Origin: Nitrosomonas sp. | GTDB lineage: Bacteria > Pseudomonadota > Gammaproteobacteria > Burkholderiales > Nitrosomonadaceae | Direction: 5' to 3' | Assembly (NCBI GenBank): GCA_020890945.1 | Contig: JAJHPK010000002.1 | Location: 1-64,000 of the forward strand | DNA: 64,000 nucleotides | Shown: one piece after another, positions 18,008-27,995 of the stretch | How the letters are laid out: the number at the start of each line of letters is the position of its first letter | Position numbering within the stretch: position 1 is the stretch's first letter | Notes under the pieces: generated by a model | What the model was told of the DNA's origin: nothing | Seen by the model: the letters and a program-made list of their open reading frames with translations, nothing else | Databases searched by the model: none | Made by a program: the position numbers and the translations under genes

Positions 18008-18880
18008 TTAAATATCGGCTAACTGCATTGCTTCTCGCAGTAGCGAATGATACTGCTGAGATAAGGGCGTCAAAGGAAGTCGAATCCCAGAGCGGATTAA
18101 ACCCATTTGCTCGACGACCCATTTAACTGGAATTGGATTCGCTTCCACAAACAAATCGGTATGCAATCGTAATAATTGATTATTGAGCTTGCGTGCTGTG
18201 ACTAGATCACCACTTGCGGCGGCAACACACATTTCGTGCATTTTTTTAGGCGCCACATTTGCGGTTACAGAAATAACACCATGCCCGCCTAGCAATAACA
18301 AAGCAAGCGAACTAGCATCATCGCCACTGTAGATCAAAAAATCTTTCGGTGCACGACGCAACAAATCTGAACCACGCCCGATATCACCAGTGGCGTCTTT
18401 AATGCCAATGATATTCGGTATTTCGGCCAAACGTAGCGCTGTATCATTGCGAATATCCACCACGGTTCTACCAGGAACATTATACAAAACATGTGGCATA
18501 TCAACGGCTTCCGCAATGGCTTTAAAGTGTTGATAAAGCCCTTCTTGAGTTGGTTTGTTATAGTACGGCGCGACCGATAGACATGCATCAACACCAACTT
18601 TTTTTGCGTACAACGATAAGTCAATGGCTTCTTGAGTAGAATTAGCGCCAGTACCCGCAATAATTGGAATACGTTTTGCGACATGTTCTACCACTACCTG
18701 CATCAATAAATGATGCTCATCGAAATCGACGGTTGGAGATTCGCCAGTGGTACCTACCACGACAATGCCGTCAGTTCCTTGTTTGATATGAAAATCGAGC
18801 AGAGAACGGAATTTCTCCAAATCAAGCTCACCATTTTCGTGCATGGGAGTTACGATAGCAACTAGGCTGCCTTTAAACAT
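18008..18880 (-). CDS. dapA: DapA, 4-hydroxy-tetrahydrodipicolinate synthase
   Basis: This 290-residue cytoplasmic enzyme condenses pyruvate with aspartate semialdehyde, the first step toward diaminopimelate and lysine. The Schiff-base lysine lies in [10 protein letters not shown], the catalytic tyrosine in VLYNVPGRT, and the substrate-binding motif is GTTGESPT. Length and all landmarks are normal. It is the first gene of the dapA-bamC pair. Confidence 0.97.
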   Translation of the reverse strand: MFKGSLVAIVTPMHENGELDLEKFRSLLDFHIKQGTDGIVVVGTTGESPTVDFDEHHLLMQVVVEHVAKRIPIIAGTGANSTQEAIDLSLYAKKVGVDACLSVAPYYNKPTQEGLYQHFKAIAEAVDMPHVLYNVPGRTVVDIRNDTALRLAEIPNIIGIKDATGDIGRGSDLLRRAPKDFLIYSGDDASSLALLLLGGHGVISVTANVAPKKMHEMCVAAASGDLVTARKLNNQLLRLHTDLFVEANPIPVKWVVEQMGLIRSGIRLPLTPLSQQYHSLLREAMQLADI

Positions 18881-18957
18881 ACGATCTCTATCCGGTAAAA
18901 GATAGTTATTTTACCCGAATCTTGAATGACTACAGAAGCGTTGCGAAATATTCAGTG

Positions 18958-18985
18958 AGTGAAAGTATGCGCTTTCACTTTTATT
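18958..18985. terminator. Hairpin between clpB and dapA
   Basis: AGTGAAAG (18958-18965) and CTTTCACT (18972-18979) form a perfect 8-base stem with a 6-base loop, followed on the plus strand by TTTATT. Both flanking genes run leftward, and in that direction no T-run follows the stem, so if it ends clpB transcripts it does so without a classical U-tract. Confidence 0.35.
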
Positions 18986-19033
18986 AAGCGCACACCCTAC
19001 CCTTTAATATCGCATACTCTCGCTCAGAATGTT

Positions 19034-21622
19034 CTACTCGTTAGCTTTGGTGAAAATCATTTGGCCACCCGCATAATCTACTTTAATTGTATCTTTTGCA
19101 ACAAATTGACCTTGCAAGATCTCTTTCGCCAATGGATTTTCTATTTCCCCCTGGATTGCCCGTTTTAAGGGACGAGCGCCAAATACAGGATCAAATCCAA
19201 CCTGTGCAATCGCTGTCAATGCCATCTCACTGACGATGAGCTTCATTTCCAGTTTTGCTAAACGGTTTTCAAGATTCTGTAGTTGTATTTTTGCAATAGA
19301 CTGAATGTTTTTGAGATCCAGTGCATGAAATACCACGACTTCATCGATTCGGTTAATAAATTCCGGACGAAAATAGGTCTTAACCTCTCCCATGACAGCC
19401 TGTTTAATGGTCTGATAATCATTACCGGACATTTCTTGAATCATTTGCGATCCTAGATTGGACGTCATCACGATGACGGTATTTTTGAAATCCACCGTTC
19501 TACCTTGCCCATCGGTCATGCGACCGTCATCGAGCACCTGCAGCAAAACGTTAAAAACATCCGGGTGCGCTTTTTCAACCTCATCAAGCAAAATTACCGA
19601 GTAAGGTTTACGACGTACAATTTCGGTGAGGTAACCGCCCTCTTCATAACCGACATAACCTGGTGGAGCACCGATCAAACGCGCAACCGAGTGTTTTTCC
19701 ATGAATTCAGACATATCAATGCGCACCAAGTGATCTTCCGAGTCAAATAAAAAACCTGCAAGCGCTTTGCAAAGCTCGGTTTTTCCTACGCCCGTCGGCC
19801 CCAAAAATAAGAAAGAACCATAAGGACGATTGGGGTCTGATAATCCCGCACGGGAACGGCGAATTGCATCGGACACAAGGCGCACGGCTTCATCTTGACC
19901 GACTAAGCGTTCATGCAACTTTTGCTCCATCAGAATTAATTTATCGCGCTCGCCTTGCATCATTTTTGCAACAGGAATACCTGTTGCTCGTGATACCACT
20001 TCAGCGATTTCCTCCGCACCGACTTGTGTTCGCAGCAGTTTCGGCTTTGCTGTTTTTCCCTGATCGGATTCAATAGAATGCTTTAATTGTGCTTCGAGTT
20101 GAGGGAGCCGACCGTATTGCAACTCAGAAACTCTTTGCCAGTCTCCTTTACGCGTAGCCGTATCGATTTCCAATTTGATTTTTTCTATTTCTTCTTTGAC
20201 TTGCTGAGAACCTTGTACCTGAAATTTTTCAGCTTTCCATACTTCAGCCAAATCTGCATATTCGCGCTCTTTTTCAGCGATTTCACTTTCTAGCAATTGC
20301 AAACGTTTTTGTGAAGCTTCGTCTTTTTCTCTTTTGACAGCCTCGCGCTCAATTTTGAGCTGAATCAAACGACGATCCAATTTATCCAACGTTTCTGGTT
20401 TAGAATCGATTTCCATGCGAATGCGCGCAGCCGCTTCATCAATTAAATCAATTGCCTTATCCGGTAAAAAACGATCGGTAATATAACGATTCGATAGTTC
20501 AGCCGCAGCCACTATGGCTGGATCGGTGATATCCACCCCATGATGCACTTCATATCTTTCCTGTAAACCTCGCAGAATTGCAATGGTTGCTTCGACACTC
20601 GGTTCTTCCACCATAACTTTTTGAAAACGACGCTCCAAAGCGGCATCTTTTTCAATGTATTTACGGTATTCATCTAACGTAGTTGCCCCAACACAGTGCA
20701 ATTCACCCCGAGCCAGCGCCGGTTTCAACATATTTCCAGCATCCATGGCGCCTTCGGCTTTCCCAGCGCCCACCATGGTATGCAATTCATCGATAAAAAC
20801 TATGGTTTTACCTTCATCTTGCGCTAATTCTTTTAGTACGGATTTCAAACGCTCTTCGAACTCACCGCGATATTTTGCTCCCGCCAATAACGCTGCCATA
20901 TCAAGTGACAATACCCGTTTATCTTTTAAGCTCTCCGGTACCTCTCCGTTGATGATTCGTTGGGCTAAACCCTCTACAATCGCCGTTTTACCAACCCCAG
21001 GTTCGCCAATCAGAACCGGATTATTTTTGGTACGACGTTGTAGTACTTGAATCGACCGGCGAATTTCATCATCGCGACCAATGACAGGATCCAATTTACC
21101 TTGGCGTGCTCGTTCAGTGAGATCTAAAGTGTATTTTTTGAGCGCTTCACGGTTGCTTTCACCTTCTGCACTATCCACTTTCTCGCCACCACGAACGGTA
21201 TTGATGGCTTGTGTCAGTGCCGAGTAGTTCGCACCATGCTGTTTCAATAATGCACTTACTTCGCCTTTATCTTGCAAAAGCGCCAGTAAAAACAGTTCCG
21301 AAGCGATGAATTGATCGTTACGCTTTTGCGCTTCTTTATCTGCAATATTTAATAAGTTATTGAGACTGCGAGAAATAGTGACCTCGCCTCCGGAATTTTC
21401 AATCTTAGGCAAGCGCTGAACTTGTTGCCGTAAACTCTCCAACAATGCAGCAGTATTAACACCAGAGCGCTGCAACAATGATACTGTGCTGCCATCTTCT
21501 TGTTGCAATAACGCTAATAACAAGTGTTGCGGTTCAATGGCAGGGTTATCCTGACAAACAGCAATGCTTTGTGCATCCGAAAAAGCTTGTTGAAATTTGG
21601 TAGTCAGTTTGTCAAAACGCAT
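19034..21622 (-). CDS. clpB: ClpB disaggregase
   Basis: This 862-residue AAA+ chaperone resolubilises aggregated proteins together with DnaK. The N-terminal Clp repeat domain is followed by two ATPase modules with Walker A motifs GEPGVGKT and GPTGVGKT and Walker B motifs [14 protein letters not shown] and [12 protein letters not shown], and the coiled-coil middle domain (residues about 400-520, rich in Glu and Lys) that separates ClpB from ClpA/ClpC. Length and domain order are normal. A heat-shock promoter lies upstream, listed separately. Confidence 0.98.
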   Translation of the reverse strand: MRFDKLTTKFQQAFSDAQSIAVCQDNPAIEPQHLLLALLQQEDGSTVSLLQRSGVNTAALLESLRQQVQRLPKIENSGGEVTISRSLNNLLNIADKEAQKRNDQFIASELFLLALLQDKGEVSALLKQHGANYSALTQAINTVRGGEKVDSAEGESNREALKKYTLDLTERARQGKLDPVIGRDDEIRRSIQVLQRRTKNNPVLIGEPGVGKTAIVEGLAQRIINGEVPESLKDKRVLSLDMAALLAGAKYRGEFEERLKSVLKELAQDEGKTIVFIDELHTMVGAGKAEGAMDAGNMLKPALARGELHCVGATTLDEYRKYIEKDAALERRFQKVMVEEPSVEATIAILRGLQERYEVHHGVDITDPAIVAAAELSNRYITDRFLPDKAIDLIDEAAARIRMEIDSKPETLDKLDRRLIQLKIEREAVKREKDEASQKRLQLLESEIAEKEREYADLAEVWKAEKFQVQGSQQVKEEIEKIKLEIDTATRKGDWQRVSELQYGRLPQLEAQLKHSIESDQGKTAKPKLLRTQVGAEEIAEVVSRATGIPVAKMMQGERDKLILMEQKLHERLVGQDEAVRLVSDAIRRSRAGLSDPNRPYGSFLFLGPTGVGKTELCKALAGFLFDSEDHLVRIDMSEFMEKHSVARLIGAPPGYVGYEEGGYLTEIVRRKPYSVILLDEVEKAHPDVFNVLLQVLDDGRMTDGQGRTVDFKNTVIVMTSNLGSQMIQEMSGNDYQTIKQAVMGEVKTYFRPEFINRIDEVVVFHALDLKNIQSIAKIQLQNLENRLAKLEMKLIVSEMALTAIAQVGFDPVFGARPLKRAIQGEIENPLAKEILQGQFVAKDTIKVDYAGGQMIFTKANE

Positions 21623-21653
21623 GAAAATCTCCTAGAGTAATTCAATAACGCTT

Positions 21654-21682
21654 ACGTATAGGACGATACCGCAAATTTCAAG
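21654..21682 (-). promoter_or_regulatory. Heat-shock (sigma-32) promoter of clpB
   Basis: Reading leftward, CTTGAAA (21682-21676) matches the sigma-32 -35 box exactly, and after 13 bases TCCTATACG stands where the -10 box (consensus CCCCATNT) is expected, about 30 bases before the clpB start. The -10 match is partial. The AGGAGA ribosome site follows closely. The position before a canonical heat-shock gene makes the call likely. Confidence 0.65.
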
Positions 21683-21688
21683 TGCAGA

Positions 21689-23359
21689 CTAGTTTACAAC
21701 GCGCAATGTACGATTCTTTTTGATGGGCAAGAGGTGGGGGTTTTTAAACAGATTTTCTATTTTTTCTGCTTCGACCGGTTTACTAAAATAGTATCCTTGA
21801 TAGTAATTGCATCCTTCTTCTATCAGTAAATTCAATTGATCCTTTGTTTCTATCCCTTCAGCAATAACTTTCATCTCCAAACTATGCGCCATAGCAATTA
21901 TGGCCGTCACGATCGTAAGATCATTTTTGTCGGTTACGATATCGCGGACGAAGCTTCGATCAATCTTCAATGTTTGAATTGGAAAACGTTTTAAATAACT
22001 TAAGCTGGAATAACCGGTACCAAAATCATCAATTGAAATCTGAATACCCATTTCATTCATTTTGGTAAGCGTTTCAACGGTTTTTTCGATATCGTTGATC
22101 AGCATACTCTCGGTTATTTCTAAGGAAATATATTCTGCGCTCACTCCATTTTTATCGAGTATGTAGGCAATGTTTTTGACTAATTCTTTATCACGGAATT
22201 GTCTACCCGATAGATTAATCGCGACTCTTGGTACGATATATCCTTGCTTCAACCAATGATTTATTTGCATGCATACCGTTTCAAGTATCCATTCACCAAT
22301 TGGAATGATGAGCCCAGTTTCTTCCGCTAGACCGATAAATTTATCGGGTGAAACCATACCTTGCTTGGGATGATTCCAACGCAGTAAAACTTCCATACTT
22401 GACATTTCACTATCCGGCATATTCATGATCGGTTGATAGTGAAGAATCAATTGATTACGCTCTAATGCATGACGCAAATCTAACGCTAAGGTATGCTTTT
22501 CATGAGCCGATTCATTTAACTGCGAGGTAAAAAACTGAAAATTATTGCGCCCAGTTTCTTTGGCATAATACATTGCTGCATCACTATTTTTTAGCAACGC
22601 TTCGGCCGTCGCACCATGATCAGGATAAACAGCGATGCCAATGCTTCCCTCGATATGCAGTTCATTTTTATTGATATTGTAGGGCCGAATTAATGATGTC
22701 AGGATTTTTTGCGCAACTTTTCCTGCGTCTGAAGCCTCCTTAATTGAATTGAGCACAATAAAAAACTCGTCGCCCCCTTGCCGAGCCACGGTATCTTCAT
22801 TGCGAACGCAATCCAATAGCCGTGCTGTGACTTCTTTCAATAATAGATCACCGATTTCATGACCCAGTGAATCGTTAATGGTTTTAAAATGATCCAAATC
22901 AATAAGAAGAACGGCCAATTTATTATCTTTACGAGAGCTCTGGATCAATGCTTGCGCAATGCGATCTTGTAACAGTTGACGATTTGGCAATCCTGTCAAA
23001 GCATCATGCGTTGCCATTTGCTGAATGCGTTTGGCGGCCTGTTGAGCTTCATACCAACGCCCTAATTCATGAGCAATATTGTCAATGAGATTTTGTTCAT
23101 CGGGCAATGAACATGACAACTCCTTGAAGCAAGAAACTTGAATCATTCCGCATCTCGCCCCATTCGACATGATAACGGCTTGCAAAAGATTGGGTAAGTT
23201 TTCTTGATAATCCGCTGTCGAGATTTTGTCATTACCCAATTCGATCATGACATGGACTCCATCCGAAAACTGTAATCCAGCCGATAAAGCCTTTAAAATA
23301 TGCTGACAAACTTTATGACTATCCCAATCGTGACGTAAATAACCACGAATCTTGTGCAT
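21689..23359 (-). CDS. GGDEF-EAL protein, C-terminal part of a split cyclic-di-GMP gene
   Basis: This 556-residue part holds a GAF-like remnant (residues about 10-110), a GGDEF domain with intact GGDEF motif and an RxxD inhibitory site five residues before it, and an EAL domain with EVLLRW in place of EAL and intact DDFGTGYSSL. Such proteins make and/or degrade cyclic di-GMP. The frame is continuous with the upstream gene at 23435-24793 except for one TAA codon at 23435-23437, so the two are halves of one ancestral gene of 1034 codons. The ATG at 23359 has no clear ribosome site; whether this half is made alone is unknown. Confidence 0.8.
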   Translation of the reverse strand: MHKIRGYLRHDWDSHKVCQHILKALSAGLQFSDGVHVMIELGNDKISTADYQENLPNLLQAVIMSNGARCGMIQVSCFKELSCSLPDEQNLIDNIAHELGRWYEAQQAAKRIQQMATHDALTGLPNRQLLQDRIAQALIQSSRKDNKLAVLLIDLDHFKTINDSLGHEIGDLLLKEVTARLLDCVRNEDTVARQGGDEFFIVLNSIKEASDAGKVAQKILTSLIRPYNINKNELHIEGSIGIAVYPDHGATAEALLKNSDAAMYYAKETGRNNFQFFTSQLNESAHEKHTLALDLRHALERNQLILHYQPIMNMPDSEMSSMEVLLRWNHPKQGMVSPDKFIGLAEETGLIIPIGEWILETVCMQINHWLKQGYIVPRVAINLSGRQFRDKELVKNIAYILDKNGVSAEYISLEITESMLINDIEKTVETLTKMNEMGIQISIDDFGTGYSSLSYLKRFPIQTLKIDRSFVRDIVTDKNDLTIVTAIIAMAHSLEMKVIAEGIETKDQLNLLIEEGCNYYQGYYFSKPVEAEKIENLFKNPHLLPIKKNRTLRVVN

Positions 23360-23434
23360 GCAGAGATTTTCTTTGAGCCTTTCATCTGAATTGGAATTTT
23401 TTTGTTTTCGGGCGCTAATATCAACACCTACGGA

Positions 23435-24793
23435 TTAATAACAATCAATTTTTCCATTCGTGTTGGTTAAAGGAATAATAGTCGAATCGATCCAATAAAG
23501 TGCGCCTGACTTGCTACGATTACAAACTTCGTGATGCCAAACTTCACCTTTAGCGATAGTTGTCCACATATCCACGAAAAATCTCTTAGGATGAACGTTG
23601 GAATTCAGCAATCGATGATTCTGACCAATTAATTCGTCTGAGCTGAAGCCGCTCACATCGCAGATCTTTTCGTTGACTTGAATAATTTTACCTTCACGAT
23701 CCGTAACGGAAATCAATGCAACCTTACTTATGGCATTCATGTAAGCGGCCAGTTCGGAAGAAACTTTCTCCGTTTCCTCCTTAGCCTGAATTAATTTCTT
23801 ATGTACTTGTATTAAGTTCTCTTGGGATTTAATTGATTTTTGAATGATCGGAACAAATAAATATCGTAAAACGGTAATTCCCACTAATAGCAACGCTCCG
23901 AGAGACAAAATGATTGTTTTAATCTGCTCAAACACATGACTGTACAATTCTGCTTCATCAATCTTCAGTACTGCTGCAAGACCATGACCGACCGGTAAAT
24001 GAGCCGCAACGACATCAATCCCGCGGTAATCTCTAGTAAAAATGATGCCGTCTTGTCGATTTAATGCGAAATGTATCGGTCTCGGAATGTCATCAACAAT
24101 CCGGCGTATTCGTCTGAATTCATTGCCATCCGGTCTACGTAAAAAACAATCGGCCTCAATAACGCTTTGTTTGGTAGCCGTACAAAGCAAAAAATCACCA
24201 GTTGATCCGATTAATGTTGCTTCAGAAAAAATTTGCGTTAATTCAACCATCGTTTGCTCAACGATGATATGCCCAATCGAATTACCTTGTTTATCTCGAA
24301 TGATCTTTGAATTGCGCAACTTGAATTGTTCGTCCCAAATCAATTCACTGTGAATGTTTTCTGGTGTTTCTAATTGAACAGCAAAATTGGGTGTAGTTGA
24401 ATGAAATCCCAAGCTATAAATTTCATCATTATGCTGATCGTATATTTTTATACTCGAAAACTTTTCATTGAGTACATCTTCAGATGATTTAAAGAAATCG
24501 ACAATATTGCCATTTCTTATCGCTTTATTATCAATTTTTTCTAAATCATGAAAAAAAGTATGTACTGATGCCACGAATATTTCTGTATTCGAAAGCGAAG
24601 TATCGATCTGATTATCAATCAATCTTGAGATGTTTCTTAAACCAATATTAAGACCTGAAGTAACACCTGCTTGTGCTTTGGGTTGCATAATCCCATAAAC
24701 GCATAAGCCAGATAATAAAATTACGACAACCAGCATTATCACACTGACTGTGATAACTCTACGGTCATCCTGATTAATAAAAAAACGCAACAT
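23435..24793 (-). CDS. Sensor part (extracellular domain plus PAS) of the split cyclic-di-GMP gene
   Basis: This 452-residue part has an N-terminal membrane helix (about 15-35), a periplasmic sensor region of roughly 250 residues that looks like a CACHE/CHASE-type domain, a second membrane helix (about 290-312), a short coiled coil and a PAS domain (ALISVTDREGKIIQVNEKIC ... HEVCNRSKSGALYWIDSTI). It ends at a TAA in the middle of the PAC motif: NGKIDCY, stop, SVGVDISARKQK. Intact relatives read straight through here. Without the GGDEF-EAL output this half would be a membrane sensor with no known effect. Confidence 0.75.
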   Translation of the reverse strand: MLRFFINQDDRRVITVSVIMLVVVILLSGLCVYGIMQPKAQAGVTSGLNIGLRNISRLIDNQIDTSLSNTEIFVASVHTFFHDLEKIDNKAIRNGNIVDFFKSSEDVLNEKFSSIKIYDQHNDEIYSLGFHSTTPNFAVQLETPENIHSELIWDEQFKLRNSKIIRDKQGNSIGHIIVEQTMVELTQIFSEATLIGSTGDFLLCTATKQSVIEADCFLRRPDGNEFRRIRRIVDDIPRPIHFALNRQDGIIFTRDYRGIDVVAAHLPVGHGLAAVLKIDEAELYSHVFEQIKTIILSLGALLLVGITVLRYLFVPIIQKSIKSQENLIQVHKKLIQAKEETEKVSSELAAYMNAISKVALISVTDREGKIIQVNEKICDVSGFSSDELIGQNHRLLNSNVHPKRFFVDMWTTIAKGEVWHHEVCNRSKSGALYWIDSTIIPLTNTNGKIDCY

Positions 24794-25409
24794 CGCAAAT
24801 AAGTGGTGAAATAATGTATTTTTAAAAAATTCTGATAAATGAATAACATATCGGAGGAATACTATATCGGAGGATTTTGATCAGACTTAAATCGAAGCAA
24901 AAATATTTGCTGAAATTTGATATGCTTACTGATATTTAAAGAGTGATAGCAAGTAAATTTCTAAAACAAGCTTTTTTACGTTTTACCAATCCCTAAATTC
25001 CTAATCACCTAAAAAACCATTGCACTCTACAAAGTGGCCTGACCAGAGAGACTAAACAGCACCGTTGTAATTTTCATATCGGACACCCCCCTCTAACTTA
25101 GTGGATCTTATTGCATCACTACTGTGATCTTCGATCCCGTTTGGAGTAGTAGGGCTTCATTCCACTGCACAAAAGTTCATGACATTTATAGTAACTCACA
25201 TCAACTAATTCAACGATATGATTCAAAACATTATTATTTCGTTATGAAAGCATATGATTGACTCTAGTCGTGCGAAGGACTCTCATAGCAAGAAAACTAC
25301 TACTTCCGCGGTGTTGTGAATACCAGTATAATTTTTGCTATTCTTCTTACACAGAAGACACCAGGAGCTAATTTCTTAATGACTGGTGATACTTCAAGGA
25401 TCAGGAAAA
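24794..25409. other. 616-base intergenic region upstream of mdh
   Basis: I find no gene here. The ten-base word TATCGGAGGA occurs twice, at 24849 and 24865. The stretch 25031-25100, starting GTGGCCTGACCAGAGAGAC and including a run of six C, resembles an insertion-sequence end, but I cannot match it to a named family. The promoter of mdh must lie in the last part; AAGGA precedes the mdh start. Confidence 0.4.
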
Positions 25410-26399
25410 ATGAAACCGCCTATTCGAATTGCTGTAACAGGTGCAACAGGACAAATTGGTTATAGTCTGCTTTATCGTATTGCTGCTGGTGATATGTTTG
25501 GACACGATCAACCCATCATTTTGCAATTACACGATATAACTGAAGCGCAATCTTTCTTCAAAGGCATCATCATGGAATTAGACGATTGTGCTTTTCCATT
25601 ATTAAATCAGGTTATTGCCACTGACAACCTTGAAGTAGCCTTTGGAGATGCAGATTTCGCATTATTGGTAGGCGCGCGTCCTCGTGGTGAAAAAATGGAA
25701 CGCAAAGATTTACTCGCGGCTAATGGTCCGATTTTTAGGCAACAAGGAAAAACGCTGAATTCGGTCGCCAAAAGAAATATCAAGGTGTTAGTTGTTGGAA
25801 ATCCTGCTAATACCAATGCATTTATTACCTTAAAAAATGCGCCTGATCTTGATCCCCGTAATTTTTCTGCAATGCTTAGACTCGATCATAATCGAGCCTT
25901 ATCACAAGTGGCACAAAAAATTAATGTTCCTGTATCAAAAATTAACAAAATGATTGTATGGGGTAATCACTCAAATACTCAATTCCCTGATCTAAGTCAT
26001 GCGACTGTTGAAAATCAGAAAATCCTTGAACTGATGACTCAAGACTCGGATTGGATAAACGACACTTTCATTCCTACTGTACAAAATCGCGGTTCCGCAA
26101 TTATTGCTGCGCGCCAAGGAAAATCCAGCGCTGCAAGTGCCGCGAATGCTATTATCAATCATATGCGGGACTGGGTTTTTGGCACGCGGGAAAATGACTG
26201 GGTTTCAATGGGTGTGCTTTCGACTGGTTGCTACGATATTCCGACTGGCGTGATATACAGCTTTCCAGTTACTTGCAAGAATGGACAATATCAAATCGTC
26301 GAAGACTTGAAAATCACACCATCAGATCATCAGAGAATGCAACAAAGTTATCAAGAACTTCTTACTGAACAAGAAGCGATTAAGAATTTATTCAATTAA
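25410..26399 (+). CDS. mdh: Malate dehydrogenase
   Basis: This 329-residue NAD-dependent enzyme interconverts malate and oxaloacetate in the citric acid cycle. It is of the cytosolic-type group usual in betaproteobacteria: [20 protein letters not shown] at the NAD-binding N-terminus, substrate arginines in [15 protein letters not shown], and the catalytic histidine in [13 protein letters not shown]. The frame opens at a GTG eight codons earlier, but the ATG at 25410 with GGA upstream gives the family's usual N-terminus. It is monocistronic and convergent with nhaD. Confidence 0.95.
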   Translation: MKPPIRIAVTGATGQIGYSLLYRIAAGDMFGHDQPIILQLHDITEAQSFFKGIIMELDDCAFPLLNQVIATDNLEVAFGDADFALLVGARPRGEKMERKDLLAANGPIFRQQGKTLNSVAKRNIKVLVVGNPANTNAFITLKNAPDLDPRNFSAMLRLDHNRALSQVAQKINVPVSKINKMIVWGNHSNTQFPDLSHATVENQKILELMTQDSDWINDTFIPTVQNRGSAIIAARQGKSSAASAANAIINHMRDWVFGTRENDWVSMGVLSTGCYDIPTGVIYSFPVTCKNGQYQIVEDLKITPSDHQRMQQSYQELLTEQEAIKNLFN

Positions 26400-26412
26400 G
26401 CAGAAATTCCCG

Positions 26413-27684
26413 CTATAACAGCCTGAACGCGATAATAGCCACTATCGTTGGTGGTAAAGCTGCAATTAATAATCCTAAAGGATGAATCGATTGCTCATCA
26501 AATTTACTTTTAAGAATGGAAAAACCTGCAGGATTAGGTGCATTGGCTATCACAGTTAACCCTCCTCCTGTCACCGCTCCTGCTACTAAAGCGATTTTAA
26601 ATTCTTCTGTCAGTCCTTCCACCAAAGATCCCAAATAAGTCAGCGCCGCGTTATCGGTTACAGCGGTTAATGCTGTAGCGCCAAAAAATACGGCCGTCTC
26701 ATTCATATTCATCAACAAAGGTTGAAGCCACCATTGCTGTTGTCCTCCCAATACTACTAAACCTGCTAAGAAAAAAGCAACTAACAGTGCTTCTCGCAAA
26801 ATCAAAGGATTTTGGTGTCGTTCATACGCAGCTGTATAACCAAGGAAAAATAGGAACAATCCCATAAATACCGCAGAATGATGTGCAAACAAAACTACCA
26901 GTGCTAAAAAAAACAAATGAATCAACACCACGGAGATAGGCACTTTACTACCTTGAGAAGTTGCTTCTGCAGCACCTATCGCCTTGATTTGCTCGAATTC
27001 ACGTCTAAATAACCAAGTTACTGTCAGTGCATTGACTGTAACAGCAAGGGCAGATTTCCAACCAAAATTGATCAACATAAAAGTAACATCCCAATCCCAT
27101 TTTGCAGCCACCATGAGTACTGGTGGCGCTGCAAAAGGAGTCAAGGTACCGCCAATAGAAACATTGACGAATAACACGCCCACCGTTGCATATTTCAGTC
27201 GTGTCGAGATATCTTTGCTAAATACAGTGTCCCGCAACATCAATGCAGCCAGCGTCATCGCCGCAGGCTCCGTAATAAACGAACCTAGCAAGGGTACTAA
27301 TGACAATAGCAAGAAATACATCACCATCCCTTGATTCAAAGGCACTACTGTCGCAATCCGTTGCACCACGGAAGCGACAAACTCAAGAATCGGGCGCGTG
27401 CCCGCAATCACCATAATGACAAAAACAAACATTGGTTCCGTAAAATCTCGCGATTCAAGATATACAATCGCGTCTTGCTTACCACCGATGGCAAAGATAA
27501 ACAAAATTAGGATCATCGCCCACAGACCAAAAACAACCTCTACCTCGCCTAGTAAATGCCAGACCCCTGCATGTTGTGGCTGAATATGAGCGAGATGCTC
27601 AAAATACTTGGTCGAAAAAGTATGTATCACAGCTAACGCAAAAAGAGTTGCTGCTATATATTGAATAGAAGTAGGATCGGTCAT
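26413..27684 (-). CDS. nhaD: NhaD-type sodium:proton antiporter
   Basis: This 423-residue inner-membrane protein has about 11-13 membrane helices and the features of the NhaD branch of the ion transporter superfamily: GGTLTPFAAPPVLMVA, TALTAVTDNAALTYLGSL and GGGLTVIANAPNPAGFSIL, where the Asp/Asn pairs are the likely ion-binding positions. It expels sodium in exchange for protons. It lies tail-to-tail with mdh, 13 bases apart; no operon partner is evident. Confidence 0.9.
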   Translation of the reverse strand: MTDPTSIQYIAATLFALAVIHTFSTKYFEHLAHIQPQHAGVWHLLGEVEVVFGLWAMILILFIFAIGGKQDAIVYLESRDFTEPMFVFVIMVIAGTRPILEFVASVVQRIATVVPLNQGMVMYFLLLSLVPLLGSFITEPAAMTLAALMLRDTVFSKDISTRLKYATVGVLFVNVSIGGTLTPFAAPPVLMVAAKWDWDVTFMLINFGWKSALAVTVNALTVTWLFRREFEQIKAIGAAEATSQGSKVPISVVLIHLFFLALVVLFAHHSAVFMGLFLFFLGYTAAYERHQNPLILREALLVAFFLAGLVVLGGQQQWWLQPLLMNMNETAVFFGATALTAVTDNAALTYLGSLVEGLTEEFKIALVAGAVTGGGLTVIANAPNPAGFSILKSKFDEQSIHPLGLLIAALPPTIVAIIAFRLL

Positions 27685-27995
27685 AATTTAGTCAACAATC
27701 TTATAAAAACCAGCAAGGGTATCAAAGGAGTGTTCTACAAAAGGCGTCATTTTTTCCACTACAAGATTTTCGGTTTATTCAATACAATTTGTGACAAAAG
27801 ACTGTCAATGACAAACCATTTTTGAGTTAGACCGTGCCGTTAGTCAGCGATTTTCCTTCAAAGAACAGATTACTGCTGAGTAAGTTGCTGGAATAGCCTA
27901 CCGGCATTTAATCTCGGCATTCTGCTGCGATTATAAACCATAGTGCATAAGCGATGCGAAACATGTACTTTGAACAAGCCGCAAAACTCTTACGT
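27685..27995. other. Intergenic region between nhaD and the sensor kinase gene
   Basis: This 311-base stretch must carry the nhaD promoter at its left end. I see no coding sequence, RNA gene or strong hairpin in it. Confidence 0.5.

Noticed and set aside
17984..18122. Longer reading of BamC starting 46 codons upstream.
   Set aside because: The extension lies inside dapA and would hide the lipoprotein signal; the ATG at 17984 has a ribosome site and a correct lipobox.
24849..24874. Two copies of TATCGGAGGA, resembling ribosome sites.
   Set aside because: No start codon follows either copy at a suitable distance on the plus strand; probably a chance repeat.
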